64,000 bases of DNA, taken from the NCBI RefSeq assembly GCF_009695655.1, contig NZ_VUNM01000002.1, forward strand, positions 62,001 to 126,000. The letters are read 5' to 3'. Numbering within the stretch: the first letter of the stretch is position 1; each line of letters opens with the position of its first letter. Of this stretch, positions 36,941-45,153 are shown in pieces. A program made the position numbers and the translations under genes. The stretch comes from Sharpea porci. GTDB taxonomy: Bacteria; Bacillota_I; Bacilli_A; Erysipelotrichales; Coprobacillaceae. A model generated the notes under the pieces. That model had not been told where the DNA came from. It saw only the letters and a list, made by a program, of their open reading frames with translations, and did not search any database.

Positions 36941-37576
36941 ATGAAAAATATAGATAAAAGAATTGCGGATTTATTGTGTTCCACAATACTAAGCCAGCAT
37001 ACAAAGCATATTGTGCTCGTTTATGGTCCATATGATCATTGTGAAGGCGTTTCTTATTATCAGGCAAGCTTATGGCGCAAGGTTGATGGTGTTTTTAAGA
37101 AGGTGCTTGAAACAATGGATGCACGTTGTGGAGAGAACGGCTTAAGTGATCATAAAATATCAGGAGACAAAACAACACCTATTGGCGCTTACAAATTGAC
37201 GGAAGCTTTTGGATTTGGTGAGAATATTGGTACAAATATGCCTTATCACAAACTCAATGAACATTCTTATTGGGGAGATGATACAGAAGCCTGGGGCAAA
37301 TATGCGAATAGATATTATGAAGGTGATCATCCGGCTGATGATAAGGAACATATGGTAGCACATTTCCAATATGAATTTGGCATGAATATTGGCTATAACT
37401 ATGATCCGGTTGAATATGGCAAAGGCTCAGCCATCTTTCTTCATTGCAATGGCAAGGGGAATACTGCAGGATGTGTAAGTGTTCCAAGTGTAATCATGCA
37501 GGAGCTGATGCTGGAAATAAAAGAACCGGCTTATATTCTGATTGTGCCAAGAATAGAAGACATAGCTAATTATTAA
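36941..37576 (+). CDS. L,D-transpeptidase (YkuD) family protein, apparently cytoplasmic or leaderless
   Basis: YkuD-fold protein with the catalytic signature FLHCNGKGNTAGCVSVP, giving His near 168 and Cys near 178. The N-terminal half has DHKISGDKTTPIGAYKLTEA, which is also usual for this family and matches the fold start. These enzymes form 3-3 peptidoglycan links or attach proteins. No signal peptide or membrane anchor is evident, which is odd for a cell-wall enzyme; the longer frame from 36902 does not add one. ATG 36941 has GTGAGGG upstream. It has 211 residues and lies alone between the tRNA arrays. A close call is murein peptide amidase-like YkuD variants. Confidence 0.82.
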   Translation: MKNIDKRIADLLCSTILSQHTKHIVLVYGPYDHCEGVSYYQASLWRKVDGVFKKVLETMDARCGENGLSDHKISGDKTTPIGAYKLTEAFGFGENIGTNMPYHKLNEHSYWGDDTEAWGKYANRYYEGDHPADDKEHMVAHFQYEFGMNIGYNYDPVEYGKGSAIFLHCNGKGNTAGCVSVPSVIMQELMLEIKEPAYILIVPRIEDIANY

Positions 37577-37598
37577 GAGCGTAAGTGCTCTTTTTTTC
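37575..37598 (+). terminator. terminator of the L,D-transpeptidase gene
   Basis: Stem aagagc / gctctt with six-base loop, T7. Confidence 0.75.
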
Positions 37599-37736
37599 TT
37601 TTTGATAAAAAAACATGGAAAAAACTCAAAATAACTCTTTTCAAACATTAATGCATATGTTAATATAGACAAGCAATAACTCCAACGGATTAAGTGGATG
37701 TCAAAAAAACAAATCAAAAAGAATTTAAAAAAGTTA

Positions 37737-37765
37737 TTGACAATCGATTCAATAGTTGGTATTAT
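37737..37765 (+). promoter_or_regulatory. promoter of the second tRNA array
   Basis: TTGACA (37737-37742), 17-base spacer, TATTAT (37760-37765), 22 bases before tRNA-Arg. It is not related in sequence to the array 1 promoter. Confidence 0.85.
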
Positions 37766-37787
37766 AAGCGAGGCTTTCAAAAGAGAT

Positions 37788-37864
37788 GCGCCAGTAGCTC
37801 AACTGGATAGAGTGCTTGTCTACGGAACAAGAGGTTACGGGTTCGATTCCTGTCTGGCGCGCCA
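37788..37864 (+). tRNA. tRNA-Arg(ACG)
   Basis: Loop CTACGGA (ACG, A34 expected to become inosine), acceptor GCGCCAG/CTGGCGC, encoded CCA. Heads array 2; absent from array 1. Confidence 0.95.
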
Positions 37865-37891
37865 TTTCTTAAAAGATTATTCGATACAAAT

Positions 37892-37968
37892 CGGGAAGTA
37901 GCACAGCTTGGTAGTGCACCTGGTTTGGGACCAGGGGGTCGCAGGTTCAAATCCTGTCTTCCCGACCA
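37892..37968 (+). tRNA. tRNA-Pro(TGG), copy 2
   Basis: Identical to 34370-34446. Confidence 0.95.
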
Positions 37969-37974
37969 TGTGAT

Positions 37975-38050
37975 GGGGCTTTAGCTCAGCTGGGAGAGCG
38001 CCTGCTTTGCACGCAGGAGGTCAGCGGTTCGATCCCGCTAAGCTCCACCA
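37975..38050 (+). tRNA. tRNA-Ala(TGC), copy 2
   Basis: Identical to 34453-34528, including the flanking spacers. Confidence 0.95.
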
Positions 38051-38070
38051 TTTCATTTGTCATCGAATAT

Positions 38071-38147
38071 GGCGGGATAGCTCAGTTGGCTAGAGCATTC
38101 GGTTCATACCCGGAGTGTCGAGGGTTCGAATCCCCCTCCCGCTACCA
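38071..38147 (+). tRNA. tRNA-Met(CAT), elongator, copy 2
   Basis: Identical to 34549-34625. After it the Ile2-type gene of array 1 is missing. Confidence 0.85.
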
Positions 38148-38163
38148 TTTAAGAATTTCATAT

Positions 38164-38240
<77 letters not shown>

Positions 38241-38243
38241 TTT

Positions 38244-38321
38244 GGTCTGGTAGTTCAGCTGGTTTAGAATGCCGCCCTGTCACGGCGGAGGTCGCGGGTT
38301 CGAGCCCCGTCCAGACCGCCA
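38244..38321 (+). tRNA. tRNA-Asp(GTC), copy 2
   Basis: Identical to 34806-34883. Confidence 0.95.
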
Positions 38322-38326
38322 GTTAT

Positions 38327-38402
38327 GGTCTCTTAGCTCAGTCGGTAGAGCAGGGGATTGAAAATCCCCGTGTCGCTGGTTCGATTCCGGCAGAGACCAC
38401 CA
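38327..38402 (+). tRNA. tRNA-Phe(GAA), copy 2
   Basis: Identical to 34889-34964. Confidence 0.95.
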
Positions 38403-38426
38403 TTCAATGAAAGTCAAATAGATCAT

Positions 38427-38519
38427 GCGGCTCTACCCAAGTCTGGCTGAAGGGACCGGTCTTGAAAACCGGAAGGCATCGCAAGGTGTGCGGGGGTTCG
38501 AATCCCTCGAGCCGCGCCA
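38427..38519 (+). tRNA. tRNA-Ser(TGA), copy 2
   Basis: Identical to 34989-35081, as is the terminator after it. Confidence 0.95.
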
Positions 38520-38532
38520 TCTAGAAGACAGG

Positions 38533-38561
38533 ACATCACTCTTAGGAGTGATGTTTTTTTT
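38533..38561 (+). terminator. terminator of tRNA array 2
   Basis: Same stem acatcactc / gagtgatgt as after array 1, with a T8 tail. Confidence 0.92.
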
Positions 38562-38637
38562 GTGCATTCACAGTTTTTTGTTCATAATGTGTTCGCAATG
38601 CTATAATAATATTAGTAGATGCTAAGGGGGAAGGCAA

Positions 38638-40989
38638 ATGCGATATGATGGGTTGACAAAGGAACAGGTTGATGAACGTGTGAGAAAGCATCAGGTTAAT
38701 AGGACTTCTGATGATATTTCGAAAACCAAGAAAGAAATTATTCGGGAACATACACTCACATATTTTAACTTCGTCAATGTTGTTTTAGGGTTATTTGTGC
38801 TTTCAACTGGACAAATCAAGAATATGACATTCTTGATGGTTGTTATTGTTAATACGGTTATTGGTATTGTCCAGGAATTAAAAGTTAAGGAAACAATCGA
38901 CAAGCTTTCTATCGTGACTGCGAAACATGCGGTAGCTTTTAGGGATGGTCAGAAGCAAACTATTCCTACTAATGAGATTGTTATGGATGATGTGCTTTAT
39001 GTAGCAGTAGGAGACCAGATTTCGACTGACTGCAAAGTTATTGAAAGCCATGGCTTAGAACTCAATGAGGCATTGCTGACGGGGGAAACGAAGCCTGTAA
39101 GAAAGGATGAGGGAGATGAGCTTTTAGCTGGTACATTTGTATCTGCGGGTACGGGTGTCGCCAAAGTTATTCGCGTTGGTAATGATAATTATTCTTCGAC
39201 AATTGTTACTCAGGCAAAGGATAAGAATCTTGCTTCGAGTATTATGCGTGATACGATTGAACGCATTATTTTTATATTATCCATTATCATTATTCCGGTA
39301 GGCTTTTTGCTATTTAAGGCACAGTATGCCGCAAATCCGACATGGTCAGCAGCTATTGTTAAAACGGTTGGCGGTGTTGTCGGGATGATTCCTGAGGGGC
39401 TTGTATTATTGACATCTTTGTCATTTGTCATTGGGGTAGGACGGCTTGCTCGTAAGAAAGCTCTTGTTCAGCAGATGGAAGCAATTGAAGCGTTAGCACG
39501 TGTAGATGAGCTTTGTCTCGATAAGACTGGGACAATTACGACTGGGCAGCTAGAAGTGAAATATCTTATCCCTTTAGGCTCATATACTCCTGATATGCTT
39601 AAGAAACTGATGGGCACATATGTTTATGCCTCTGATGATGAAAACGCCACTCAGAAGGCGTTAAAAGCCTATTTTACGCAAAATGATGAGTATCAAAAGA
39701 TTGATGAAATTCCATTTTCAAGTGATCGTAAATATCGTGTTATCACTTTTAAGGAACTTGGATCATTTGCTTTGGGCGCACCGGATTATCTTGCGAGAGA
39801 TGATCAAGAATTGATGAGTCATGTGGAAGAATATGCCCAGGAAGGAATGCGTGTCTTGCTTTTGGCAAAATGTGATATTAATGCTGATCACGAAACCATC
39901 AGCAATATACAAAAAGCGGCAATGATTGTCATATCGGATATTATCAAAGAAGACGCAATGGAGACCTTCAAATTCTTTGAAGATGCCAAAGTCTCTATTC
40001 GTGTATTGTCAGGAGATAATCCAGTAACGGTAGCGCGTGTTTGTACGCTAGCTGGCGTGCAAGATGCTGACCATTATATCGATGCCTCAACTTTGCCTCA
40101 AGATATTGATGAAATGGCTAAGGTGATTGGTGATTGTCATGTCTTTGGTCGTGTTAAACCTGAACAAAAGCAGCTTATTGTCAAAGCTTTACAGAAACAA
40201 AAACATATCGTTGGGATGGTTGGTGATGGCGTTAATGATGTCCTGGCAATCAAGGATGCAGATTGTGGTATTGCTATGGCAAATGGTGCGGATGCGGCAA
40301 AACAAGCAGCACATATTGTTTTGATTGATTCGAATTTCTCAAGTATGAAAGAGATTGTTGAAGAAGGGCGTACGATTATTGCTAATATTGAAAAAGTGAG
40401 CTCGCTCTATCTCACAAAAACCATCTACTCTACTTTGCTTTCATTGATATTTGGAGCAATCGGGCTTGTTTATCCATTTACGCCTTTCCAGCTTTCCCTC
40501 ATTTCAGCCTTTGCGATTGGCATTCCTTCGTTCTTTATTACTTTACAGAAGAATCCAAATGTTGTAAGTGAAGGATTCTTAAAACATGTTATGCATATTG
40601 CCTTTCCTTGTGCGCTAGCGGTTGTGACCCATGTCATGTTTATGCTCCTGCTTAAATCTTTCTTTAAGCTTGATAATATTGACTATGTGACCTACTGCTT
40701 CTTAGTCACGAACTTTATAGCTTATATAGTGGTATATAAAGTCTCAAAGCCATTTACAATTATTAATGTCATTGTATTGATTTGTACATTTACATTATCA
40801 AATACAATCATCTATAAATTCCCAAATCTTGTTGATATTCTTCCCTATGCAAAGATTCATCTCTTCTGGTTTGTATGCATGATTATATTAAGTATTCTTT
40901 ATGTTCATGTCTATACAACGGTGGTTGATAATTGGCCATTCAAGATGCATAATATACGCATGAAAATAAGGGGAGTATTGAAAAGATGA
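38638..40989 (+). CDS. cation-transporting P-type ATPase
   Basis: E1-E2 ATPase that moves a cation across the membrane. Visible features are two N-terminal spans (YFNFVNVVLGLFVLS and MTFLMVVIVNTVIGIVQE), the actuator-domain LLTGETKPV (~145), the TM4 motif GMIPEGLVLL, the phosphorylated Asp ~294 in LDKTGTITTG, and VGDGVNDVLAIKDAD (~528), then six C-terminal spans. At 783 residues it is compact for a P2-type enzyme and has no metal-binding CxxC, which excludes the heavy-metal class. TM4 PEGL resembles Ca/Mg-type pumps; the ion cannot be fixed. It overlaps the next gene by four bases. Confidence 0.9.
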   Translation: MRYDGLTKEQVDERVRKHQVNRTSDDISKTKKEIIREHTLTYFNFVNVVLGLFVLSTGQIKNMTFLMVVIVNTVIGIVQELKVKETIDKLSIVTAKHAVAFRDGQKQTIPTNEIVMDDVLYVAVGDQISTDCKVIESHGLELNEALLTGETKPVRKDEGDELLAGTFVSAGTGVAKVIRVGNDNYSSTIVTQAKDKNLASSIMRDTIERIIFILSIIIIPVGFLLFKAQYAANPTWSAAIVKTVGGVVGMIPEGLVLLTSLSFVIGVGRLARKKALVQQMEAIEALARVDELCLDKTGTITTGQLEVKYLIPLGSYTPDMLKKLMGTYVYASDDENATQKALKAYFTQNDEYQKIDEIPFSSDRKYRVITFKELGSFALGAPDYLARDDQELMSHVEEYAQEGMRVLLLAKCDINADHETISNIQKAAMIVISDIIKEDAMETFKFFEDAKVSIRVLSGDNPVTVARVCTLAGVQDADHYIDASTLPQDIDEMAKVIGDCHVFGRVKPEQKQLIVKALQKQKHIVGMVGDGVNDVLAIKDADCGIAMANGADAAKQAAHIVLIDSNFSSMKEIVEEGRTIIANIEKVSSLYLTKTIYSTLLSLIFGAIGLVYPFTPFQLSLISAFAIGIPSFFITLQKNPNVVSEGFLKHVMHIAFPCALAVVTHVMFMLLLKSFFKLDNIDYVTYCFLVTNFIAYIVVYKVSKPFTIINVIVLICTFTLSNTIIYKFPNLVDILPYAKIHLFWFVCMIILSILYVHVYTTVVDNWPFKMHNIRMKIRGVLKR

Positions 40990-41771
40990 GTAGAAAATAT
41001 TTTTTCTTTGATATCGATGGGACTTTGACAAATCTTGAAACAAGACAGCTTATTCCAAGTGCCCTCAAAACTATTGAGTGCTTACAAAAGGCAGGACATT
41101 TTGTCGCTATTGCCTCAGGAAGAGCTTACTATAAGACGAAGGATGTTGCTCGTCAGGCTCATATTCACAATGTTGTCTGCAATGGTGGAGCGGGTATTGT
41201 CTTGGATGATAAAATGGTAAAAAATGAGCCGTTAGATAAAGAGAAGGCACTGGCTTTATTGAACGAAGCAAATCAGCTTGATTTAGGAACGTTGGTGGCC
41301 TTTGATGACTCTATTGATGTCTTTATGAATGACGAACGCTTTATCAAGCAAGTGGGCTTAAGACAGGAACCAACACGCTATTACTTTGATCCCAATAAGT
41401 CTTATGCAGAGGTTAAAGATATTTATAAAATCTATCTTGCCATCAATCAAGAAGATGAAGACAAACTAACGCTAAAAGATAGTCTTGGACATGTACGCTT
41501 TGGTGACGGTTATCTCACTTATCAACATGACAAGAAAGATCAAGGTATTAAAGATATGCTGAAAATTGTCGGTGGCAAAGATGAGGATGTGTTTGTCTTT
41601 GGTGATGCAGAAAACGACATGGTGATGTTTCGTGATGAATGGTATAAGGTTGCTTTGAAAAGCCATGCAACAGGTAATGAGCTATTGAGAAGCAAAGCAG
41701 ACTATGTATCGGATTATGCAGAAAATGATGGCATTTATAAAGCATGTAAGAAATTAGGATTTATTGATTAA
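40986..41771 (+). CDS. Cof-type HAD phosphatase
   Basis: HAD class IIB hydrolase. Motif I is FFFDIDGTLTNLE (D9, D11), motif II IASGRAYYKT, and the C-terminal KDQGIKDMLKIVGG and VFVFGDAENDMVMFRD supply motifs III and IV. The 261 residues include the usual C2 cap. Members dephosphorylate sugar phosphates, pyridoxal phosphate or similar compounds. The ATGA-type overlap with the P-type ATPase shows co-expression, but no common task is obvious. Confidence 0.88.
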   Translation: MSRKYFFFDIDGTLTNLETRQLIPSALKTIECLQKAGHFVAIASGRAYYKTKDVARQAHIHNVVCNGGAGIVLDDKMVKNEPLDKEKALALLNEANQLDLGTLVAFDDSIDVFMNDERFIKQVGLRQEPTRYYFDPNKSYAEVKDIYKIYLAINQEDEDKLTLKDSLGHVRFGDGYLTYQHDKKDQGIKDMLKIVGGKDEDVFVFGDAENDMVMFRDEWYKVALKSHATGNELLRSKADYVSDYAENDGIYKACKKLGFID

Positions 41772-41795
41772 AAGGAGCATATGCTCCTTTTAATT
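41770..41795 (+). terminator. terminator of the ATPase-Cof operon
   Basis: Perfect 22-base palindrome made of aaaaggagcat and atgctcctttt, overlapping the stop codon. Confidence 0.75.
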
Positions 41796-41862
41796 TGTGT
41801 ATAAAACAAAAGAATGTGGTATAACTTTGTGAAAGTATAAAAATCGGAAAAAGAATAGAATA

Positions 41863-41876
41863 AATTGTATACAATT
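41863..41876. promoter_or_regulatory. palindromic operator candidate upstream of citrate synthase
   Basis: AATTGTATACAATT is a perfect 14-base palindrome of the kind used by GntR-type repressors. It lies 50 bases before the citrate synthase start. Confidence 0.45.
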
Positions 41877-41925
41877 ATGTAATGGTATGGTAAGATAAAA
41901 ACAATACATGAGAGGGGTGCTATTA

Positions 41926-43263
41926 ATGAGTGAGTTTGTCAAGAAAAGTCTGAAAAAGTCTTTAGAAGACGAATCCATTAAAAATGAGCTTTATAAAGAG
42001 TATTCAGTAAAAAAAGGCTTACGTAATGAAGATGGTACGGGTGTTCTTGTGGGATTGACAAGAATATCGGATGTTGTAGGATATCGTAAGGTAGATGGAA
42101 AGAAAATAGATGATTATGGCAAGCTATATTATCGCGGTATATTAGTGTCAGATATTGTCTCTAAGTCCGAAGGCAGACGTTATATGTTTGAAGAAGTATG
42201 TTTCTTGATTCTTTTTGGGCATTTGCCTAACCGTCAGGAATTAGAAATATTTAAAAATATTATTGCCCATCGTTATGAATTACCAGATCGCTATCTAGAA
42301 CATTCTATTCTGAATTTCCCATCAAAGAACTTGATGAATAAACTCCAGCAGGAAGTTTTAATGATGTATCGTTATGACAAATATGATCCTGATAGCAGGG
42401 ATACTTGGGATTTAATTGAAAAGGGTATTAATTTAATCGCAAAGATTCCTGTTATTGTTTGCTATACATATGCAACAAAAATTCATAACTTTGATAATGC
42501 ATCATTAGTTATTCATCACATTGATCCAAATCTGAGTATTGCAGAACAGATTCTTTATTTGTTGAGACCGGATGGAAAGTATACAAAGCAGGAAGCAGAA
42601 GTGCTTGATCGATGCTTATTGCTGCATGCGGATCATGGTGGAGGTAATAACTCAACATTTACATCGGTTGTTATTTCATCAACGGGTACAGACCTCTATT
42701 CAGCTATTTCAGGATCAATTGGCTCACTAAAGGGTCCACGCCATGGTGGAGCTAATTTAGCGGTGAGAAAGCAAATGCTTGCGGCTATTGATGAGATAGG
42801 TATTGATGCAGATGATCGAACAATCAGAAAACTCATTAAGCGTATCATGGATAAAGATTTTAATGATAACAGTGGGCTTGTTTATGGTATTGGTCATGCT
42901 GTTTATACATTAAGTGATCCACGTGCTGAAATATTAGAGAAGAAGTGTGGCGAGCTAGCAATCGAGAAGGGACGTCATGATGAATTCCTCTTCTACAAAC
43001 GTTTCGCGAAGGAAGCGATTGCCGAAATTCATGAACGCAAAGGGATAAATGTCTGCGCGAATGTTGACTTCTATACTGGTCTTATTTATGACATGCTTGG
43101 CATACCGGAAGACCTTTATACATTGTTATTTGTTATTGGAAGAACTGTTGGCTGGGTAGCACATATTATTGAAGATCAGCTTTATAGTAACCGTATTGTT
43201 CGTCCAGCAACTAAATATGTGGGTTCAATTCGTCCTTATATTCTATTAGATGACCGTGAATAA
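41926..43263 (+). CDS. citrate synthase
   Basis: Condenses acetyl-CoA and oxaloacetate. The catalytic His is in LLHADHGGGNNSTF (~235), the second His in KGPRHGGANLAV (~270) and the Asp in NVDFYTGLIYDMLG (~380). YGIGHAVYTLSDPRAEIL and GRTVGWVAHIIEDQL are conserved. The length of 445 is longer than the ~370-residue Bacillus enzymes and fits the larger class seen in anaerobic Firmicutes. ATG 41926 follows GAGAGGGG. No aconitase or isocitrate dehydrogenase is adjacent. A 2-methylcitrate synthase activity cannot be excluded. Confidence 0.92.
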   Translation: MSEFVKKSLKKSLEDESIKNELYKEYSVKKGLRNEDGTGVLVGLTRISDVVGYRKVDGKKIDDYGKLYYRGILVSDIVSKSEGRRYMFEEVCFLILFGHLPNRQELEIFKNIIAHRYELPDRYLEHSILNFPSKNLMNKLQQEVLMMYRYDKYDPDSRDTWDLIEKGINLIAKIPVIVCYTYATKIHNFDNASLVIHHIDPNLSIAEQILYLLRPDGKYTKQEAEVLDRCLLLHADHGGGNNSTFTSVVISSTGTDLYSAISGSIGSLKGPRHGGANLAVRKQMLAAIDEIGIDADDRTIRKLIKRIMDKDFNDNSGLVYGIGHAVYTLSDPRAEILEKKCGELAIEKGRHDEFLFYKRFAKEAIAEIHERKGINVCANVDFYTGLIYDMLGIPEDLYTLLFVIGRTVGWVAHIIEDQLYSNRIVRPATKYVGSIRPYILLDDRE

Positions 43264-43279
43264 TGGTCATCTTTTTTTA
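43248..43279 (+). terminator. terminator of citrate synthase
   Basis: Stem agatgacc / ggtcatct with a nine-base loop and T8. It overlaps the end of the coding region. Confidence 0.82.
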
Positions 43280-43287
43280 TTTTCTGA

Positions 43288-43316
43288 CAAAAAGAAAAGA
43301 GGTGCCAAGCACCTCT
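43288..43316 (-). terminator. terminator of ilvE
   Basis: On the minus strand, agaggtgc / gcacctct with a three-base loop and a U-rich tail. Confidence 0.78.
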
Positions 43317-43322
43317 CATGAA

Positions 43323-44393
43323 TTAATCAATAACTTTAACCCAGTTGTGTGGATCAGGTAATTTACCCCACTGGATACCAGTTAATGTATCATATAATTT
43401 CTGTGTTAATGGACCAGTTTTGAAGTCATTAAGAACAACTTCTTCACCTTTGAAGTAAAGTTCACCAACAGGGGAGATAACAGCTGCTGTACCAGTGCCC
43501 CATGCTTCCTTAAGACGACCTTCACGACCTGCAGCCATAAGTTCCTCAACAGGAAGTTTTCTTTCCTCAACCTTGTAGCCCCAGTCACGTAGAATTGTCA
43601 ACATTGAATCTCTTGTAACACCTGGAAGAACAGTTCCTTCAGTTGGTGCAGTGACAACAGTATCATCAATCAAGAACATAATGTTCATTGAGCCAACTTC
43701 TTCAACATATTTCTTTTCATTACCATCAAGCCATAATACCTGTGTATAGCCATGAGCTTCTGCCTTTTCCTGGGCTTTTAAGCTTCCAGCATAGTTACCG
43801 CCACATTTTGTAAAGCCTGTACCACCTTTAACAGCACGTACATATTCATCTTCAATCCAAATCTTAACAGGTGCAACACCTTCAGGATAATAGTTTCCTA
43901 CTGGTGTTAAGATAATTAAGAATTTATAGCTGACAGCTGGATGAACGCCAACACCTGGTTCGGAAGCAAACATGAATGGTCGAATATATAATGATGTTTC
44001 TGGAGCTGTTGGAATCCAGTCTTTTTCATGTTCAACAAGAGCACTAACAGCCTGTACGAAATCTTCGACTTCAAGATAAGGCATGCATAGACGCTTATTG
44101 GAATTCTGCATACGTTTTGCATTCATTTCTGGTCTAAAGAGCTGTACTTTGCCTTCTGGATTACGATAGGCTTTTAAGCCTTCGAATGTTTCCTGTGCAT
44201 AGTGCAATACCATTGTTGCTGGATCAATCTGTAATGGAGCATAAGGAATGATTCTTGCGTCATGCCATCCTCCTTGATCCTTGTCCCAATCAATTTCAAA
44301 CATATAATCGGTATAATATTTACCAAAACCTAATGCGCTTTGATCAGGCTTTTCTTTTAATTTTGCGGTTTCTTCAACTCTGATATCTAACAT
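43323..44393 (-). CDS. ilvE: branched-chain amino acid aminotransferase
   Basis: Class IV PLP aminotransferase for Leu, Ile and Val. The PLP Lys is K196 in GTGFTKCGGNYAGSL. Other markers are LHYAQETFEGLKAYR, LYIRPFMFASEPGVGV, VEEVGSMNIMF and the C-terminal WGTGTAAVISPVG. It has 356 residues, the group found in most Firmicutes and mitochondria rather than the ~305-residue E. coli IlvE group. It stands alone, without ilvBCD. A T-box leader was looked for upstream and not seen. Confidence 0.95.
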   Translation of the reverse strand: MLDIRVEETAKLKEKPDQSALGFGKYYTDYMFEIDWDKDQGGWHDARIIPYAPLQIDPATMVLHYAQETFEGLKAYRNPEGKVQLFRPEMNAKRMQNSNKRLCMPYLEVEDFVQAVSALVEHEKDWIPTAPETSLYIRPFMFASEPGVGVHPAVSYKFLIILTPVGNYYPEGVAPVKIWIEDEYVRAVKGGTGFTKCGGNYAGSLKAQEKAEAHGYTQVLWLDGNEKKYVEEVGSMNIMFLIDDTVVTAPTEGTVLPGVTRDSMLTILRDWGYKVEERKLPVEELMAAGREGRLKEAWGTGTAAVISPVGELYFKGEEVVLNDFKTGPLTQKLYDTLTGIQWGKLPDPHNWVKVID

Positions 44394-44504
44394 ATCTTTA
44401 TCCCCCTTTAAGTGGTTTTAATTGTAACGCTATAAAGCTTTATAATCAATATGAAATTGTCAAAAAGATAAATAAAATATTAATTGTTAGGAAATAAACA
44501 AAAA

Positions 44505-45026
44505 TTATAGGATGTGGATCTGTAAACCGTTTTCACAAACCTGAAAACTAGCTTCTTGTGTATCTAAGTCCTCACTGGCTACAGCATTTTTTATAATATT
44601 AATTGTTGCTTCTGGCAGAGCCGCTTTGGCAATGATGGCATTCGATATTACACATATGTGACTTACAACACCAACAAAGTTGATTTCATCATAATCTTGA
44701 TCTTTTAAATAATTCCCCAGTTCAAGAGAAGGGAAAGCTGGCTTTTCAATCTTCTTGTAACCAGTGCTTAATGACTGAACCTGCCCATAAAGCTCATGAC
44801 CGAATGTCCCTTTTATACAATGTGCAACAGGTAATTGATGTCCTTCCTGTGTATTCAAATAATTCTGATCATGCGTATCTAAGGTAAAGATAATATCATC
44901 ACCATTACTTCTATATGCTTTGATCAGATCAACAATATTCCCTTCAATAGCTTGAGCATTCTTACTTGCCAGTGTACCTATGACAAAGTCGTTTTGATAA
45001 TCAACAACGATTAAACATTTCTTCAT
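44505..45026 (-). CDS. pncA: isochorismatase-family hydrolase, probable nicotinamidase
   Basis: Hydrolyses nicotinamide to nicotinate. Motif Asp is in CLIVVDYQNDFVIGTL (D9). FTLDTHDQNYLNTQEGHQLP includes the metal-binding Asp/His set, and the catalytic Cys is in GVVSHICVISNA. The 173-residue chain is a little short of typical PncA (~180-210), but all three functional sites are there. ATG 45026 behind GGTGAGG is preferred to the GTG at 45035. pncB at 31747 completes the route to NAMN. Confidence 0.85.
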   Translation of the reverse strand: MKKCLIVVDYQNDFVIGTLASKNAQAIEGNIVDLIKAYRSNGDDIIFTLDTHDQNYLNTQEGHQLPVAHCIKGTFGHELYGQVQSLSTGYKKIEKPAFPSLELGNYLKDQDYDEINFVGVVSHICVISNAIIAKAALPEATINIIKNAVASEDLDTQEASFQVCENGLQIHIL

Positions 45027-45153
45027 TTTCCTCACCCCTGTATATTTTCTATTCTTTCAACACATGTGTCAAGACACTAAAAACAATTCTTTTTCTTTGA
45101 CGTCTTTTTGAAAGAAGATCATCTATGATAAAATAAGGGCAGAGGTGAGAGAG

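Noticed and set aside
37698-37901. 67-codon frame starting MSKKQIKKNLKK
   Set aside because: It covers the tRNA-Arg promoter and gene and ends in the next spacer; no ribosome site.
44394-44504. T-box or attenuator before ilvE
   Set aside because: Only ~110 bases lie upstream and no T-box core sequence or terminator hairpin is seen.
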